DNA of 64,000 nucleotides, from the NCBI RefSeq assembly GCF_014638915.1, contig NZ_BMFQ01000002.1, positions 62,001-126,000 on the forward strand, written 5' to 3'. Position numbers and translations under genes: made by a program. This DNA is from Xanthomarina arctica. Its GTDB lineage: Bacteria > Bacteroidota > Bacteroidia > Flavobacteriales > Flavobacteriaceae. Below, piece after piece: positions 39,547 to 49,661 of this stretch (position 1 is its first letter; each line of letters starts with the position of its first letter). Below the pieces are notes generated by a model, which saw nothing but the letters and a program-made list of their open reading frames with translations, had not been told where the DNA came from and searched no databases.

Positions 39547-40839
39547 ATGCCAATCTCAGCTAACAATCCAGATAGAAGATCGTGGTTGCACGTCGATAAA
39601 AACTCCGATTTCCCAATACAAAACATCCCTTTTGGCGTGTTCCTAACACGTGACGATATTATTACTATCGGAACGCGAATAGGAGATACTGCCATTGATT
39701 TAGGTGCTTTACACCAATTAGGTTATTTTGAAGGAATCCCTTTAACAGACGATATTTTTCTTCAAGATACTTTAAACGATTTTATTGCAGATGGAAGAAA
39801 AACTTGGCGTTTAGTAAGAGATAGAATTGCAGATATTTTTGACGCTGAAAACAACGATTTAAAAGATAATAAAAAGAACAAGGAGACAGTTTTGTTTCGT
39901 TTAGACGAAATTGAAATGCAATTACCTGTTCAAATTGGTGATTATACAGATTTTTATTCAAGTATAGAGCACGCTACCAACGTTGGAACCATGTTTCGTG
40001 ATCCAGAAAACGCTTTAATGCCAAACTGGTTGCATATTCCTGTTGGATATCATGGTAGAAGTAGTTCTGTTATTCCTTCAGGAATTCCTGTTCATAGACC
40101 TCAAGGACAAACCCTTCCTGCCGGAAGTGATACACCTGTTTTCGGACCATCGAAATTAGTGGATTTCGAACTTGAAATGGCATTTATCACAACAGATGCT
40201 AACGATTTAGGAGAACCAATTCCTATAGACGAAGCTGAAGAATATATTTTTGGTTTAGTTTTATTCAATGATTGGTCTGCAAGAGACATCCAAAAATGGG
40301 AGTATGTACCATTAGGACCCTTCTTGGCAAAAAGTTTTGCTTCGTCCATTTCACCTTGGATTGTAACTCTAGATGCTTTAGAACCATATCGTGTTGAAGG
40401 TCCGAAACCATTAAAACCACAATTACCTTATTTGCAATATAAAGGCAAGAAAAGCTACGACATTAAATTGGAAGTGGGCATCACACCTAAAACAGCCAAA
40501 GAAACGGTTGTTAGCAAGTCTAATTTTAAATATATGTATTGGAATATGGTGCAACAATTGGCGCATCATACCATTAATGGTTGCCCTGTAAATTCAGGCG
40601 ATATGATGGGTTCAGGAACTATTTCCGGACCAACACCAGATTCTTATGGTTCCATGTTAGAATTATCTTGGAGAGGCGAGAAACCTATTAAACTGAAAGA
40701 TGGTACAGAACGTAAATTTATAAACGATTACGATACGGTTACGATGCGTGGCTATTGCGAAAAAGATGGTACCCGAATTGGTTTTGGTGAAGTCTCGACA
40801 CAATTGCTTCCCATATTTAATCCGAAGAAAAATAAATAA
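39547..40839 (+). CDS. fahA: Fumarylacetoacetase
   Basis: Hydrolyses fumarylacetoacetate to fumarate and acetoacetate, the last step of tyrosine catabolism. The 430-residue sequence has an N-terminal SH3-like domain and the FAH core: DFYSSIEHATNVGTMFR (catalytic region), GYHGRSSSVIPSG, the metal-binding ELEMAFI, FNDWSARDIQKWEY and SGTISGP. No other tyrosine-degradation gene is adjacent, so it is apparently transcribed alone and ends at a terminator. Confidence 0.96.
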   Translation: MPISANNPDRRSWLHVDKNSDFPIQNIPFGVFLTRDDIITIGTRIGDTAIDLGALHQLGYFEGIPLTDDIFLQDTLNDFIADGRKTWRLVRDRIADIFDAENNDLKDNKKNKETVLFRLDEIEMQLPVQIGDYTDFYSSIEHATNVGTMFRDPENALMPNWLHIPVGYHGRSSSVIPSGIPVHRPQGQTLPAGSDTPVFGPSKLVDFELEMAFITTDANDLGEPIPIDEAEEYIFGLVLFNDWSARDIQKWEYVPLGPFLAKSFASSISPWIVTLDALEPYRVEGPKPLKPQLPYLQYKGKKSYDIKLEVGITPKTAKETVVSKSNFKYMYWNMVQQLAHHTINGCPVNSGDMMGSGTISGPTPDSYGSMLELSWRGEKPIKLKDGTERKFINDYDTVTMRGYCEKDGTRIGFGEVSTQLLPIFNPKKNK

Positions 40840-40844
40840 AGAAG

Positions 40845-40871
40845 AAGCGACCAAATGGTCGCTTTTTTTTT
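40845..40871 (+). terminator. Terminator of fahA
   Basis: AAGCGACC (40845-40852), loop AAAT, GGTCGCTT (40857-40864), then a T-run to 40871; it begins 6 bp after the fahA stop. Confidence 0.92.
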
Positions 40872-40883
40872 CATCTTAAAATT

Positions 40884-41000
40884 TGTCATTCCAGCTTAGC
40901 CACTGAGCGAAGTCGAAGTGAAAGCGAAGTGAAAGCGAAGAATCTAATAATGATGAAATATTTGTTGTTTTTGAGATTTCTCACGTTGTTCGAAATGACA
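40884..41000. repeat. MITE/REP-like intergenic element, copy B
   Basis: A 117-bp unit with inverted ends TGTCATT (40884-40890) and AATGACA (40994-41000). Inside are GAGCGAAGTCGAAGTGAAAG and a short AGCGAAGTGAA tandem repeat. A related half-unit with ATTCAGAGCAAAGCGATGAATC follows at about 41015. No coding potential is visible. It resembles the segment at 37872-37970 and, in part, CATTCCCGCGAAGGAGGGAAT at about 6298-6318. Confidence 0.6.
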
Positions 41001-41063
41001 TAGATAATTTTATTATCATTCAGAGCAAAGCGATGAATCTATTCAATTTAAATATTATTAATA

Positions 41064-42284
41064 ATGAAAATATATAGCCTACTTTTTGCCCTAGTCATTT
41101 TAGTTTCTTGTAAATCTGAAAAAGAAACGCAACCGAAAACTTTAAAAACAGGAACCTATAAAGCCATTTTGAAAGTTAATGATAGCATCGATATGCCATT
41201 TATGTTTGAAGTCTTATCAGAAAACAAACTTCAAATCTTTAATGCGGAAGAAGTGATTGATGTTGATGAAATTATTTATAGAAATGATTCCATTTTTATA
41301 AAACCACCAGTATTTGATAGTTATATTGCTGCAAGAATCACGGAATCTGGTTTTGAGGGAAGTTATATTAAAGACGATTTAGATAGAACGGTACCTATTG
41401 AAGCCATTTATAGAGAATCAAAACGTTTTGAGGTTTCTAACAACCCAAAAACAAATGTTTCTGGAAATTGGGAAACAACTTTTAGTCCAGATTCTGAAGC
41501 AGACAGATATATTGCTAAAGGCATTTTTAAACAAGACAAACATAAAGTAACAGGGACTTTTAGAACCACTACAGGAGATTACAGATTTTTAGAAGGTGTT
41601 CTGGATGGTGACCAATTAAAACTCTCAGCTTTTGATGGCGCTCATGCCTTTTTGTTCATAGCAACTGTAACCGATAGTACGATGCAAGGCATGTTCTATT
41701 CTGGAAATCATTTTGAAGAGGCTTTCGTAGCCAAACGAAACGAGGCTTTCGAATTACCTGACGCTAACAATTTAACCTTTTTAAAAGAAGGATACGAGAA
41801 GGTCGCTTTTTCCTTTCCAGACGAAAATGGAAAGATGATTTCTTTAGAAGACGAACGTTTTAAAAACAAAGTAGTCTTGATACAAATTATGGGAACTTGG
41901 TGTCCAAATTGTTTAGATGAAAGCAAATATTTAGCAAACTATAATAAAAACAACAAGGACGATGATTTAGAAATTGTTGGTTTGGCTTTCGAGTATACCA
42001 AAACAGAGGACAAGGCTTTTGCCAACATTAAAAGATTAAAAGACAGACTAGATATTGATTATCCAGTGTTATTAGCGCAATATGGAAGTTCCAGTAAAGT
42101 GTCTGCTCAAGAAAAACTACCAATGTTAAATCAGGTGTTAAGTTATCCAACCACCATTTTTATTGATAAAACTGGGAAGGTGCGTAAGATTCATACAGGT
42201 TTTAATGGGCCGGCTACAGGGGAGAAGTACACGGAGTTTACAAAAGAATTTGAAGGATTTGTAAGTGGGTTGATGGAAGAGTAG
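41064..42284 (+). CDS. TlpA-like thioredoxin-fold lipoprotein
   Basis: A 406-residue lipoprotein (MKIYSLLFALVILVSCKSE). Residues 25-240 form a beta-rich region of two similar halves (KTGTYKAILKVNDSIDMPF, NVSGNWETTFSP) that looks lipocalin-like. The C-terminal thioredoxin domain has WCPNC with C280 and C283 and the cis-proline region LSYPTTIFID. It is probably a periplasmic thiol reductase bound to the membrane. Unlike the lipoprotein at 27398-28822, its catalytic pair is intact. It stands alone after the repeat element. Confidence 0.9.
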   Translation: MKIYSLLFALVILVSCKSEKETQPKTLKTGTYKAILKVNDSIDMPFMFEVLSENKLQIFNAEEVIDVDEIIYRNDSIFIKPPVFDSYIAARITESGFEGSYIKDDLDRTVPIEAIYRESKRFEVSNNPKTNVSGNWETTFSPDSEADRYIAKGIFKQDKHKVTGTFRTTTGDYRFLEGVLDGDQLKLSAFDGAHAFLFIATVTDSTMQGMFYSGNHFEEAFVAKRNEAFELPDANNLTFLKEGYEKVAFSFPDENGKMISLEDERFKNKVVLIQIMGTWCPNCLDESKYLANYNKNNKDDDLEIVGLAFEYTKTEDKAFANIKRLKDRLDIDYPVLLAQYGSSSKVSAQEKLPMLNQVLSYPTTIFIDKTGKVRKIHTGFNGPATGEKYTEFTKEFEGFVSGLMEE

Positions 42285-42661
42285 AGATTGTTGTTTTTAT
42301 ATAATTCTCAACAAAATTCTCCTTTTAAAAAATGGTTTTCTCAGCAACCATGACTCTTTTAACAGCGCCTTCATTTCTGTCAACTGGTCTTTCATGGTTT
42401 CCAAATTCATCAATCGAGCTCTATTGAACATCTTCGAAAATGGCATGAAAATTATTTGGATTGATAATTACTAAATCGGGTATTTCATCTATAGCTAAAT
42501 GTTTGAAATCCTGTTCTAGACAATCTCCTTGTTCTCTTGTAAGCCGGATAAAACATTTTGATTTAACCATAATGGCGTGGTTTTTTTGATAAAAAAAACC
42601 TTAAAACCCATAGTTTTTAATCTAATTTAACAATAGATTTGAAATTCATAAACTTTAATTT
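42285..42661. other. 377-bp stretch with two overlapping small minus-strand ORFs
   Basis: There is no established gene. On the minus strand, two 49-codon frames overlap by 26 bp. The one at 42421-42570 reads MVKSKCFIRLTREQGDCLEQ and onwards, and the one at 42297-42446 reads MPFSKMFNRARLMNLETMKD and onwards, with a helical KDQLTEMKALLKES segment. They could be one small gene split by a frameshift, two coupled small genes, or chance. Neither resembles a family I know. Confidence 0.35.
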
Positions 42662-45298
42662 TTGCAAACAAATCCTTTTCTAGACCTACAATTTATATTT
42701 CCTTGGAGGAGTTATCAAGAAAATTTTCTAAATAATTTTTCTACTCATATCTCTGACGATCATTTTCATGTAATTGCGCCACCTGGATCTGGAAAAACGG
42801 TATTGGGATTAGAAATAGTTAAAAGAATTGGTAAAAAGACTTTAGTGCTAACTCCTACTTTAACCATTCGGAACCAGTGGGAAGATCGACTGCAAAACTA
42901 TTTTATAAAGGAAAACAGCTTTAAATCGGTTTCATTTGATATAAAGTCCTTGTCTGACATCAATTTTTCTACTTATCAATCGTTACATAGTTTTTATAAA
43001 ACCTTTGAGGATAAAGCCGACTATTTTAAGTATTTTAAAGATCACGGCATTCAAACCATTGTATTAGATGAGGCTCATCATTTAAAAAATACATGGTGGA
43101 CATGTCTTTATGAACTTAAGCTTAGTTCATTGTATACCATTGTCGCGCTTACTGCTACGCCACCGTATGATAGTGGACCAAGAGAAATTGCAAATTACTT
43201 TCAGCTTTGTGGGGAAATTGATGATGAAATTGCAACGCCAGATTTGGTAAAAGAAGGAAACCTTTGTCCACATCAAGATTTTGTGTACTTATCTAAGCCT
43301 AGCGATTTAGAAATTAATTACATTTTTAATTTTAGACGTGAAATAACTGGTTTTATTAATGGATTAAAGACTGACGAACAGTTTATTCAATTTATAAAGG
43401 GTCATCGTTTTTACAAAAATAACACGGTGGTTCTTGATGAAATATACAATAATCCGGAATTCTTTTCTAGCATTATTATCTTTTTAAAAGCTTGTGGAGA
43501 AGATATTCCATTTGAAAAACTTGCCATTTTAGGTTTTGATAAAAAGGAGAAAATTGAAATCCCTCAATTAACTAATAACTGGGTTGAGATTTTGTTACAA
43601 AATATTATAGATGATAAGCTCAATTTACTTGACGATGCAGAAGACATTAATGATCTTGAAAAAACACTTCGGAAATTAAACGTATTAGATACTAATAAAG
43701 TCAATCTTATTGGAAATAATCGTATTTATAAATCGCTGTTTAGCAGTCCAAGTAAATTAAGGAGCATTGTAAAAATTATTAAGCATGAATCTCATCATCT
43801 TGGTAAGGAGTTACAAAGTGTGATACTCACAGATTATATACGAAATGAGTTTTTAAACACGCCGGATAATGAAATAAAGAATATTAATAAACTGGGAGTT
43901 GTTCCCGTTTTTCAAAACCTTCGTGTTTCCATCGAATATAAAAGCATACTAGCAGTTCTATCAGGAAGTTTAGTTATTATTCATGCAACTTTATTAGCAG
44001 AATTTTTTTTACATGAAAAAGAAGAAGATTACACTACGAAGTCACTTGAATGTGATGGGGAGTATGTTATAATTGAAGGAAGATCGAGTTCTAAAAGCCG
44101 TTTAGTTGGTGCTATTACCAAGTTGTTTGAATTGGGTAAAATAAAAATTCTAGTGGGAACAAAATCTTTACTTGGTGAAGGTTGGGATGCACCAGCTATA
44201 AACACCTTGATTTTGGCATCCTTTGTAGGGTCATTTGTTACTTCTAACCAAATGCGAGGACGAGCAATAAGGTCTCAAATAGGGAATCCTTTAAAAACGG
44301 GTAATATTTGGCATTTAGCTTGTATAGATCCAACTAGCGATGATGGAGGTAGAGATTTAGAAATTTTGAAACGTAGGTTTGATGCCTTCTTAGGAATATC
44401 AAATACAAAAGAAAACTATATATCTAATGGTTTTGATCGTTTGGCTCTCCCATTAAAGATACGAATTGAAGATGTAGATGCCATAAATGCACAAACCTTA
44501 GAAACTTCAAGTAAAAGAGTTGCTATTTCTGAAAAATGGGAAGATGCAATTTTTCAAGGCAACAAATTGGGGAGAGAGGTGAAATATCATTTTCAAGGAA
44601 AAAAACCTTATCCAATACAAAAGAAGATGTATTACAAGGATGCTGTAAAATATACTTTAGTCGAACTTACTATCACAATTTTGATCTTCTTACCCGAATT
44701 CTTTATAAAAAACGTAAACTTAATAATAAGCAAAGGAGTTGTTTATTTTATGTATTCCATGCTCGGTTTTTTAGGACTTAATTTTGGACTTAAAGCATAC
44801 AGGGCCATTCAGCTATATTTTCGTTATGGCATGATACATAAGGATGTTGAAAAAATGGCAAATGCAATTCTTGAAACATTATGCGAATTACAACATATAA
44901 CAACAGATAAGTCACAAATTAAAATAACTACAGAGCTTTTAAAGCGGGGAGACGTTACTTGTTCTATTACTGGAGCTAATCAAATTGAGAGCAGTCTTTT
45001 TATAAATGCTTTGGACGAGTTGTTGCAACCAATCGAAAATCCGCGTTATGTTATTGTAAAAGATATATGGTATCGGAAGAAATTAGACATTCAAAATTAC
45101 TTTTCAGTGCCTAAACTTTTTGGAGATAAAAAAGAGCGGAGTACTATTTTTTATAAACACTGGAGAATCAATATGGGGAAATCTAAAATGTTTTACACAA
45201 GACATTTGGAAGGGAGAAAAATTCTAGTAAAAGCGCGATTATTTCATATTAGTGGAGCCAAAGAAGAGGTTACAAAAAAATCAATTATTTGGAAATAA
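42662..45298 (+). CDS. SF2 DEAD/DEAH-box helicase with two C-terminal membrane segments
   Basis: An 878-residue protein starting at TTG 42662. RecA1 has Walker A PGSGKT (41-46), motif Ia LVLTPTL, DEAHH (136-140) and TATPP (164-168). A long insertion (about 215-425) precedes RecA2 with GEGWDAPAINTLILAS (506-520) and the QMRGRAIR motif VI (530-537). Layout and motifs resemble type III restriction/ResIII-like helicases, but no nuclease domain is visible. After the helicase core, two hydrophobic stretches (about 663-682 and 689-712) look like membrane helices, followed by a 160-residue C-terminal domain of no known family. No partner gene is evident; recG is convergent. A defence or nucleic-acid role at the membrane is a guess. 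Confidence 0.8.
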   Translation: MQTNPFLDLQFIFPWRSYQENFLNNFSTHISDDHFHVIAPPGSGKTVLGLEIVKRIGKKTLVLTPTLTIRNQWEDRLQNYFIKENSFKSVSFDIKSLSDINFSTYQSLHSFYKTFEDKADYFKYFKDHGIQTIVLDEAHHLKNTWWTCLYELKLSSLYTIVALTATPPYDSGPREIANYFQLCGEIDDEIATPDLVKEGNLCPHQDFVYLSKPSDLEINYIFNFRREITGFINGLKTDEQFIQFIKGHRFYKNNTVVLDEIYNNPEFFSSIIIFLKACGEDIPFEKLAILGFDKKEKIEIPQLTNNWVEILLQNIIDDKLNLLDDAEDINDLEKTLRKLNVLDTNKVNLIGNNRIYKSLFSSPSKLRSIVKIIKHESHHLGKELQSVILTDYIRNEFLNTPDNEIKNINKLGVVPVFQNLRVSIEYKSILAVLSGSLVIIHATLLAEFFLHEKEEDYTTKSLECDGEYVIIEGRSSSKSRLVGAITKLFELGKIKILVGTKSLLGEGWDAPAINTLILASFVGSFVTSNQMRGRAIRSQIGNPLKTGNIWHLACIDPTSDDGGRDLEILKRRFDAFLGISNTKENYISNGFDRLALPLKIRIEDVDAINAQTLETSSKRVAISEKWEDAIFQGNKLGREVKYHFQGKKPYPIQKKMYYKDAVKYTLVELTITILIFLPEFFIKNVNLIISKGVVYFMYSMLGFLGLNFGLKAYRAIQLYFRYGMIHKDVEKMANAILETLCELQHITTDKSQIKITTELLKRGDVTCSITGANQIESSLFINALDELLQPIENPRYVIVKDIWYRKKLDIQNYFSVPKLFGDKKERSTIFYKHWRINMGKSKMFYTRHLEGRKILVKARLFHISGAKEEVTKKSIIWK

Positions 45299-45440
45299 AG
45301 TCATGGAGCTTAAGTTGTTATTTTAAACTATCTTCTCCGGAAATTGCCTCTATATCTTAAGTTAGAAGGGAATTTAAGATTTAAAAACAGATGGTCTAAA
45401 CTTAGTTATGTTCTTAATTCGCCTAGCAGATTATTGAAAC

Positions 45441-47579
45441 TTAACTAATATAATTCCAAATATTTTTATACTTAGTAAGCTGTTGATACGTATACAGAAT
45501 AGTTTTGTTTTCTTCAGCTCTTAAGGCAGGATCGCTTTGGAGTACCTTTTTAGCGTAGTATCTGGCAGATTGTAATATATCCTTGTCTTTTATAATATCG
45601 GCTATCTTGAGGTTTAAAACACCGCTTTGCTGAGTTCCCATAATGTCTCCAGGTCCGCGAAGATTTAAATCTACTTCTGCTATTTCAAAACCATCGTTGG
45701 TTCTGCACATGGTTTCAATACGCTTTTTGCTATCACTACTCAGTTTATGACTGGTCATTAGAATGCAATAGCTTTGTTCAGCACCACGCCCCACACGTCC
45801 GCGTAATTGATGTAATTGAGATAAACCAAAGCGCTCGGCACTTTCAATAATCATAACTGAAGCATTAGGAACGTTAACACCAACTTCAATTACCGTTGTG
45901 GCAACCATTATTTGAGTTTCACCTTTAATGAAACGTTGCATTTCAAATTCCTTATCTGCCGGTTTCATTTTACCGTGTACAATCGAAATCTGATACTTAG
46001 GAAGCGGGAAGTCTCTAGCTACACTTTCATAACCATCCATTAGATCTTTATAATCCATTTTTTCGCTTTCTTGGATTAAAGGATAGACAATATAAATCTG
46101 TCTGCCTTTTTCAATTTCATCTCTTATAAATCTGAAAACTTTAAGTCGGTTTTTATCATATCGATGTACTGTTTTTATGGCTTGTCTTCCTGGTGGTAAT
46201 TCGTCGATAACTGAGATGTCTAAATCGCCGTAAACCGACATGGCTAAAGTTCTTGGAATTGGGGTTGCTGTCATCACCAAAATGTGTGGTGGAGTGGGAG
46301 GGGTGTTAACTTCGTTTTGGTCAATTTGAGAAGGCCCCTTTCTCCATAATTTACTTCTTTGTTCAACTCCAAACCGGTGTTGCTCATCAATGATTGCAAG
46401 CCCTAAATTCTTAAATTTCACCTTATCCTCCAACAAGGCATGCGTGCCAATTAAGATGTCTAATTCGCCATTTTCTAGCGCTTCGTGAATTTTTCTTCGT
46501 TTTAAAGTTTTACTTGAACCTGTAAGTAGTTCTATTCTGATGTTTAGTTCATTAGATAGTTCTTTTAATCCGTTATAGTGTTGGACTGACAAAATTTCAG
46601 TCGGCGCCATTAGGCAAGCTTGATATCCGTTGTCAAGTGCCATTAACATTGACATAAATGCTACTATGGTCTTTCCGGAACCAACATCACCTTGTAAAAG
46701 ACGATTCATTTGCGCATTACTGCCTAAATCTTGTCTGATTTCTTTCAAAACACGTTTTTGTGCATTGGTTAATTCGAAAGGCAAATGGTGTTTGTAAAAG
46801 GTGTTGAAATAGGTTCCAACTTGCGTAAAAGGCAGGCCTTTAATTTTCGATTTATGGATTAAGTTTTTTAGAATTAATTGCAGTTGAATATAGAATAATT
46901 CTTCAAATTTTAATCGGAATTGAGCCCTTGCTAATAGTTCTTGATTTTTAGGAAAATGGATGTTAAAAATAGCTTCAGATTTCGATAATAATTTGAGTTC
47001 TGAAAGGATGTTTTCTGATAGTGATTCTGTAAATCGTCCCTTGGTATCCAGAAACAATTGTTGCATAATTTTGTTAATTACCCGATTGGTAATTCCCATA
47101 TTCGATAACTTTTCGGTAGATGGGTAGATAGGTTGCATGGCAGAGCCTAAATTCTTTTTGTGGTCTTCTTGAAGCTCCATATCGGGATGTGGCATGCTGA
47201 AAACACCATTAAACCAATTAACTTTCCCAAAAATCACATAAGGCTTTTTGAGTTTTAAGTTTTCACGAATCCATTTTTGTCCTCGAAACCATACTAATTC
47301 CATGGTTCCACTATCATCTTTAAAGGTTGCGACTAAGCGTTTTCCGCGTTTCTGGGCAATTTCTTTGATACTGATAATTTCACCAACTATCTGTACTTCG
47401 GCATTATTGCGTTGTAGTTGATGAATCTTATAATATTGGGTCCTGTCCAGGTATCTGTTTGGAAATAAATTGATTAAATCTTGATAGGTGTGGATGCCTA
47501 ACTCCTTCTTAAGCAAATCTGCTCGATTAGGACCGACACCTTTTAAATAATCTATGGGAGTTTGTAAATTAACAGACAT
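45441..47579 (-). CDS. recG: ATP-dependent DNA helicase RecG
   Basis: A 712-residue SF2 helicase that remodels stalled replication forks and Holliday junctions. The N-terminal wedge/OB domain (about 1-150) precedes Walker A GDVGSGKT, DEQHRFGVEQR (motif II), ATPIPRTLAM, the TTVIEVGVNVPNASVMIIE block and QLRGRVGRG. The C-terminal FEIAEVDLNLRGPGDIMGTQQSG is the RecG-specific TRG region. The length is normal. Confidence 0.97.
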   Translation of the reverse strand: MSVNLQTPIDYLKGVGPNRADLLKKELGIHTYQDLINLFPNRYLDRTQYYKIHQLQRNNAEVQIVGEIISIKEIAQKRGKRLVATFKDDSGTMELVWFRGQKWIRENLKLKKPYVIFGKVNWFNGVFSMPHPDMELQEDHKKNLGSAMQPIYPSTEKLSNMGITNRVINKIMQQLFLDTKGRFTESLSENILSELKLLSKSEAIFNIHFPKNQELLARAQFRLKFEELFYIQLQLILKNLIHKSKIKGLPFTQVGTYFNTFYKHHLPFELTNAQKRVLKEIRQDLGSNAQMNRLLQGDVGSGKTIVAFMSMLMALDNGYQACLMAPTEILSVQHYNGLKELSNELNIRIELLTGSSKTLKRRKIHEALENGELDILIGTHALLEDKVKFKNLGLAIIDEQHRFGVEQRSKLWRKGPSQIDQNEVNTPPTPPHILVMTATPIPRTLAMSVYGDLDISVIDELPPGRQAIKTVHRYDKNRLKVFRFIRDEIEKGRQIYIVYPLIQESEKMDYKDLMDGYESVARDFPLPKYQISIVHGKMKPADKEFEMQRFIKGETQIMVATTVIEVGVNVPNASVMIIESAERFGLSQLHQLRGRVGRGAEQSYCILMTSHKLSSDSKKRIETMCRTNDGFEIAEVDLNLRGPGDIMGTQQSGVLNLKIADIIKDKDILQSARYYAKKVLQSDPALRAEENKTILYTYQQLTKYKNIWNYIS

Positions 47580-47660
47580 AACACGAATATAAACCTTAAT
47601 CTTGAAACTATAAACTTCAAAATTTATGTATTTTAGTCAGGTCGTTTATATGATATCTTT

Positions 47661-49661
47661 ATGAAGCATCTTCTTTTTTATTTCTTTCTATTTTTTATAA
47701 CAATTTCTTATTCACAACAGCTTGAAAATGTTGATTTTACTAAGGTGGAGGCTCAGTTGAGTTTTGATGTGGATTCTTCTAAAGTTCATGGAGTTGTGGA
47801 TTATTATTTTAAAGCTTTGCAGTCTGTAGATTCTATTTTTGTGGATGCTATAGGGATGGATTTTGAAAATGTGACTTTAAAAGGTAAAAAAATTTCTTTT
47901 AAAAACGATGGTAAGAAATTGATTGTTTATTCTAATTTTAAAGCCGATAAGACCTATCATTTAAGTTTTAATTATACAGCAAAACCTAATAAAGCCCTTT
48001 ATTTTGTAGGTTGGAAAAATGAAGCGCCAAACCAGATTTGGACTCAAGGTCAAGGGAAATACACGAGTAATTGGTTGCCTAGCTTGGATGATACCAATGA
48101 TAAAATTGAGTTTGATTTGTCTATTACCTTCAATAATGACTATGAAGTAGTTTCAAACGGAGTCCTTGTTGATAAAGAGATTGGCGAAGAAAATACGACT
48201 TGGTTTTTTGATATGAAAGAGCCAATGTCTAGTTATTTGGTGGCTTTGGTGGTCGGGAAGTATCGTATTTACAAAGAAACATCAAATAGCGGTATTCCTC
48301 TAGATATGTATTATTACCCTCAAGATTCTTTGAAAGTAGAACCAACGTATCGCTATAGCAAACAGATGTTCGATTTTCTTGAAAATGAAATAGGGGTTGC
48401 TTATCCTTGGCAAAATTATAAACAAATTCCAGTGCACGATTTTCTCTATGCTGGTATGGAAAACACGAGTGCTACCATTTTTTCTGATGCTTTTATGGTT
48501 GATTCTATTGCATTTGTAGATAAAAATTACGTAAATGTGAATGCTCACGAATTGGCACATCAATGGTTTGGCGATTATATAACAGCTAAAAGAGGTGAAG
48601 ATCATTGGTTACAGGAAGGGTTTGCTACTTATTATGCGCTTTTGGCTGAGCGTGATGTGTTTGGTGAAAATTATTATTACTGGAGGCTGTATGAATATGC
48701 GCAGGAATTGATGGACCAAAATAGATCCGGAACAAGTACGTCTTTGTTGAATCCGAAATCCAGTAGTGTGACTTTTTATAAACGAGGAGCATGGTCTTTA
48801 CACGCTTTAAGAGAGGAGGTAGGCGATGAGGCTTTTAAAAAAGCGGTTAAAAACTATTTGGAAGCGCACCCATTTTCCATTGTAGAAACAAACGATTTTA
48901 TTTCGGAAGTAGAGAAAACCAGTGGTAAGGATTTGACGGAGTTTGTAAACACTTGGTTAATTCAAGTGGATTTCCCTATGGATAAAGCTTTAGAGAGTTT
49001 GATGCAGTCGGCGTATATTCAAGAATATGAAATGGTGGATTGTGAGCTAGCAACCTCAAAATGTGATTATTATTTAACGGCTCCTATTTCGGATGAAGCC
49101 AAATTGAAAGTGATTTCTCAAATCCCTGAAAGGGTGACTTCAGAATCCTTTGATACCTCTTTAAAAGGCAGGCAAGCGATTGCTCAAAACGTTGATAACA
49201 TTCCTCTAGGTATGAAGGATGAGTATGAATCTCTGTTAAAGGATAATTCTTATTTAACCATGGAGTCTGCTTTGTTTCACTTATGGATTAATTTCCCTGA
49301 AAATAGAGAGGTTTATTTAGATCAAACAAGGGAGATTATTGGGTTGAGTGATAAAAATGTGAGACAGCTTTGGTTGGCTTTAGCGCTTTCTACACCTTCA
49401 TATGAACCAGAAATAAAAGAAAGTTTACTAAACGAATTAATTAGTTATTCTAGTCCAAAATATGGTTTTGAAGTTCGCATAACAGCGTTTAACTATTTAA
49501 ACTCTTTGGGGATTTATAACGAACAGGTTTTTGTGAATTTAGTAGAGGCTTCTAAGCATAATAACTGGCAATTCATGAAATATGCAAAAAGCATGTTGGG
49601 AGATTTGTCTAAGAATCCGGACTACCAAAAAACGATATTAAAACTTCAAAATTCAAATTAA
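47661..49661 (+). CDS. M1 family metallopeptidase
   Basis: A 666-residue exported aminopeptidase-like protein (signal MKHLLFYFFLFFITISYSQQ). The gluzincin zinc site is complete: HELAH (296-300) and the third ligand E319 (QEGFATYYA). The substrate-binding AGMENTSA motif (264-271) is the GAMEN variant. After the catalytic domain comes an alpha-helical HEAT-like region. It is presumably periplasmic and trims peptides. Its stop is immediately followed by the first patatin gene (no gap), so the three genes are probably co-transcribed. Confidence 0.93.
   Translation: MKHLLFYFFLFFITISYSQQLENVDFTKVEAQLSFDVDSSKVHGVVDYYFKALQSVDSIFVDAIGMDFENVTLKGKKISFKNDGKKLIVYSNFKADKTYHLSFNYTAKPNKALYFVGWKNEAPNQIWTQGQGKYTSNWLPSLDDTNDKIEFDLSITFNNDYEVVSNGVLVDKEIGEENTTWFFDMKEPMSSYLVALVVGKYRIYKETSNSGIPLDMYYYPQDSLKVEPTYRYSKQMFDFLENEIGVAYPWQNYKQIPVHDFLYAGMENTSATIFSDAFMVDSIAFVDKNYVNVNAHELAHQWFGDYITAKRGEDHWLQEGFATYYALLAERDVFGENYYYWRLYEYAQELMDQNRSGTSTSLLNPKSSSVTFYKRGAWSLHALREEVGDEAFKKAVKNYLEAHPFSIVETNDFISEVEKTSGKDLTEFVNTWLIQVDFPMDKALESLMQSAYIQEYEMVDCELATSKCDYYLTAPISDEAKLKVISQIPERVTSESFDTSLKGRQAIAQNVDNIPLGMKDEYESLLKDNSYLTMESALFHLWINFPENREVYLDQTREIIGLSDKNVRQLWLALALSTPSYEPEIKESLLNELISYSSPKYGFEVRITAFNYLNSLGIYNEQVFVNLVEASKHNNWQFMKYAKSMLGDLSKNPDYQKTILKLQNSN

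Noticed and set aside
42662-47579. SF2 helicase and recG as a functional helicase pair
   Set aside because: They are convergent with separate ends; adjacency gives no evidence of a joint system.
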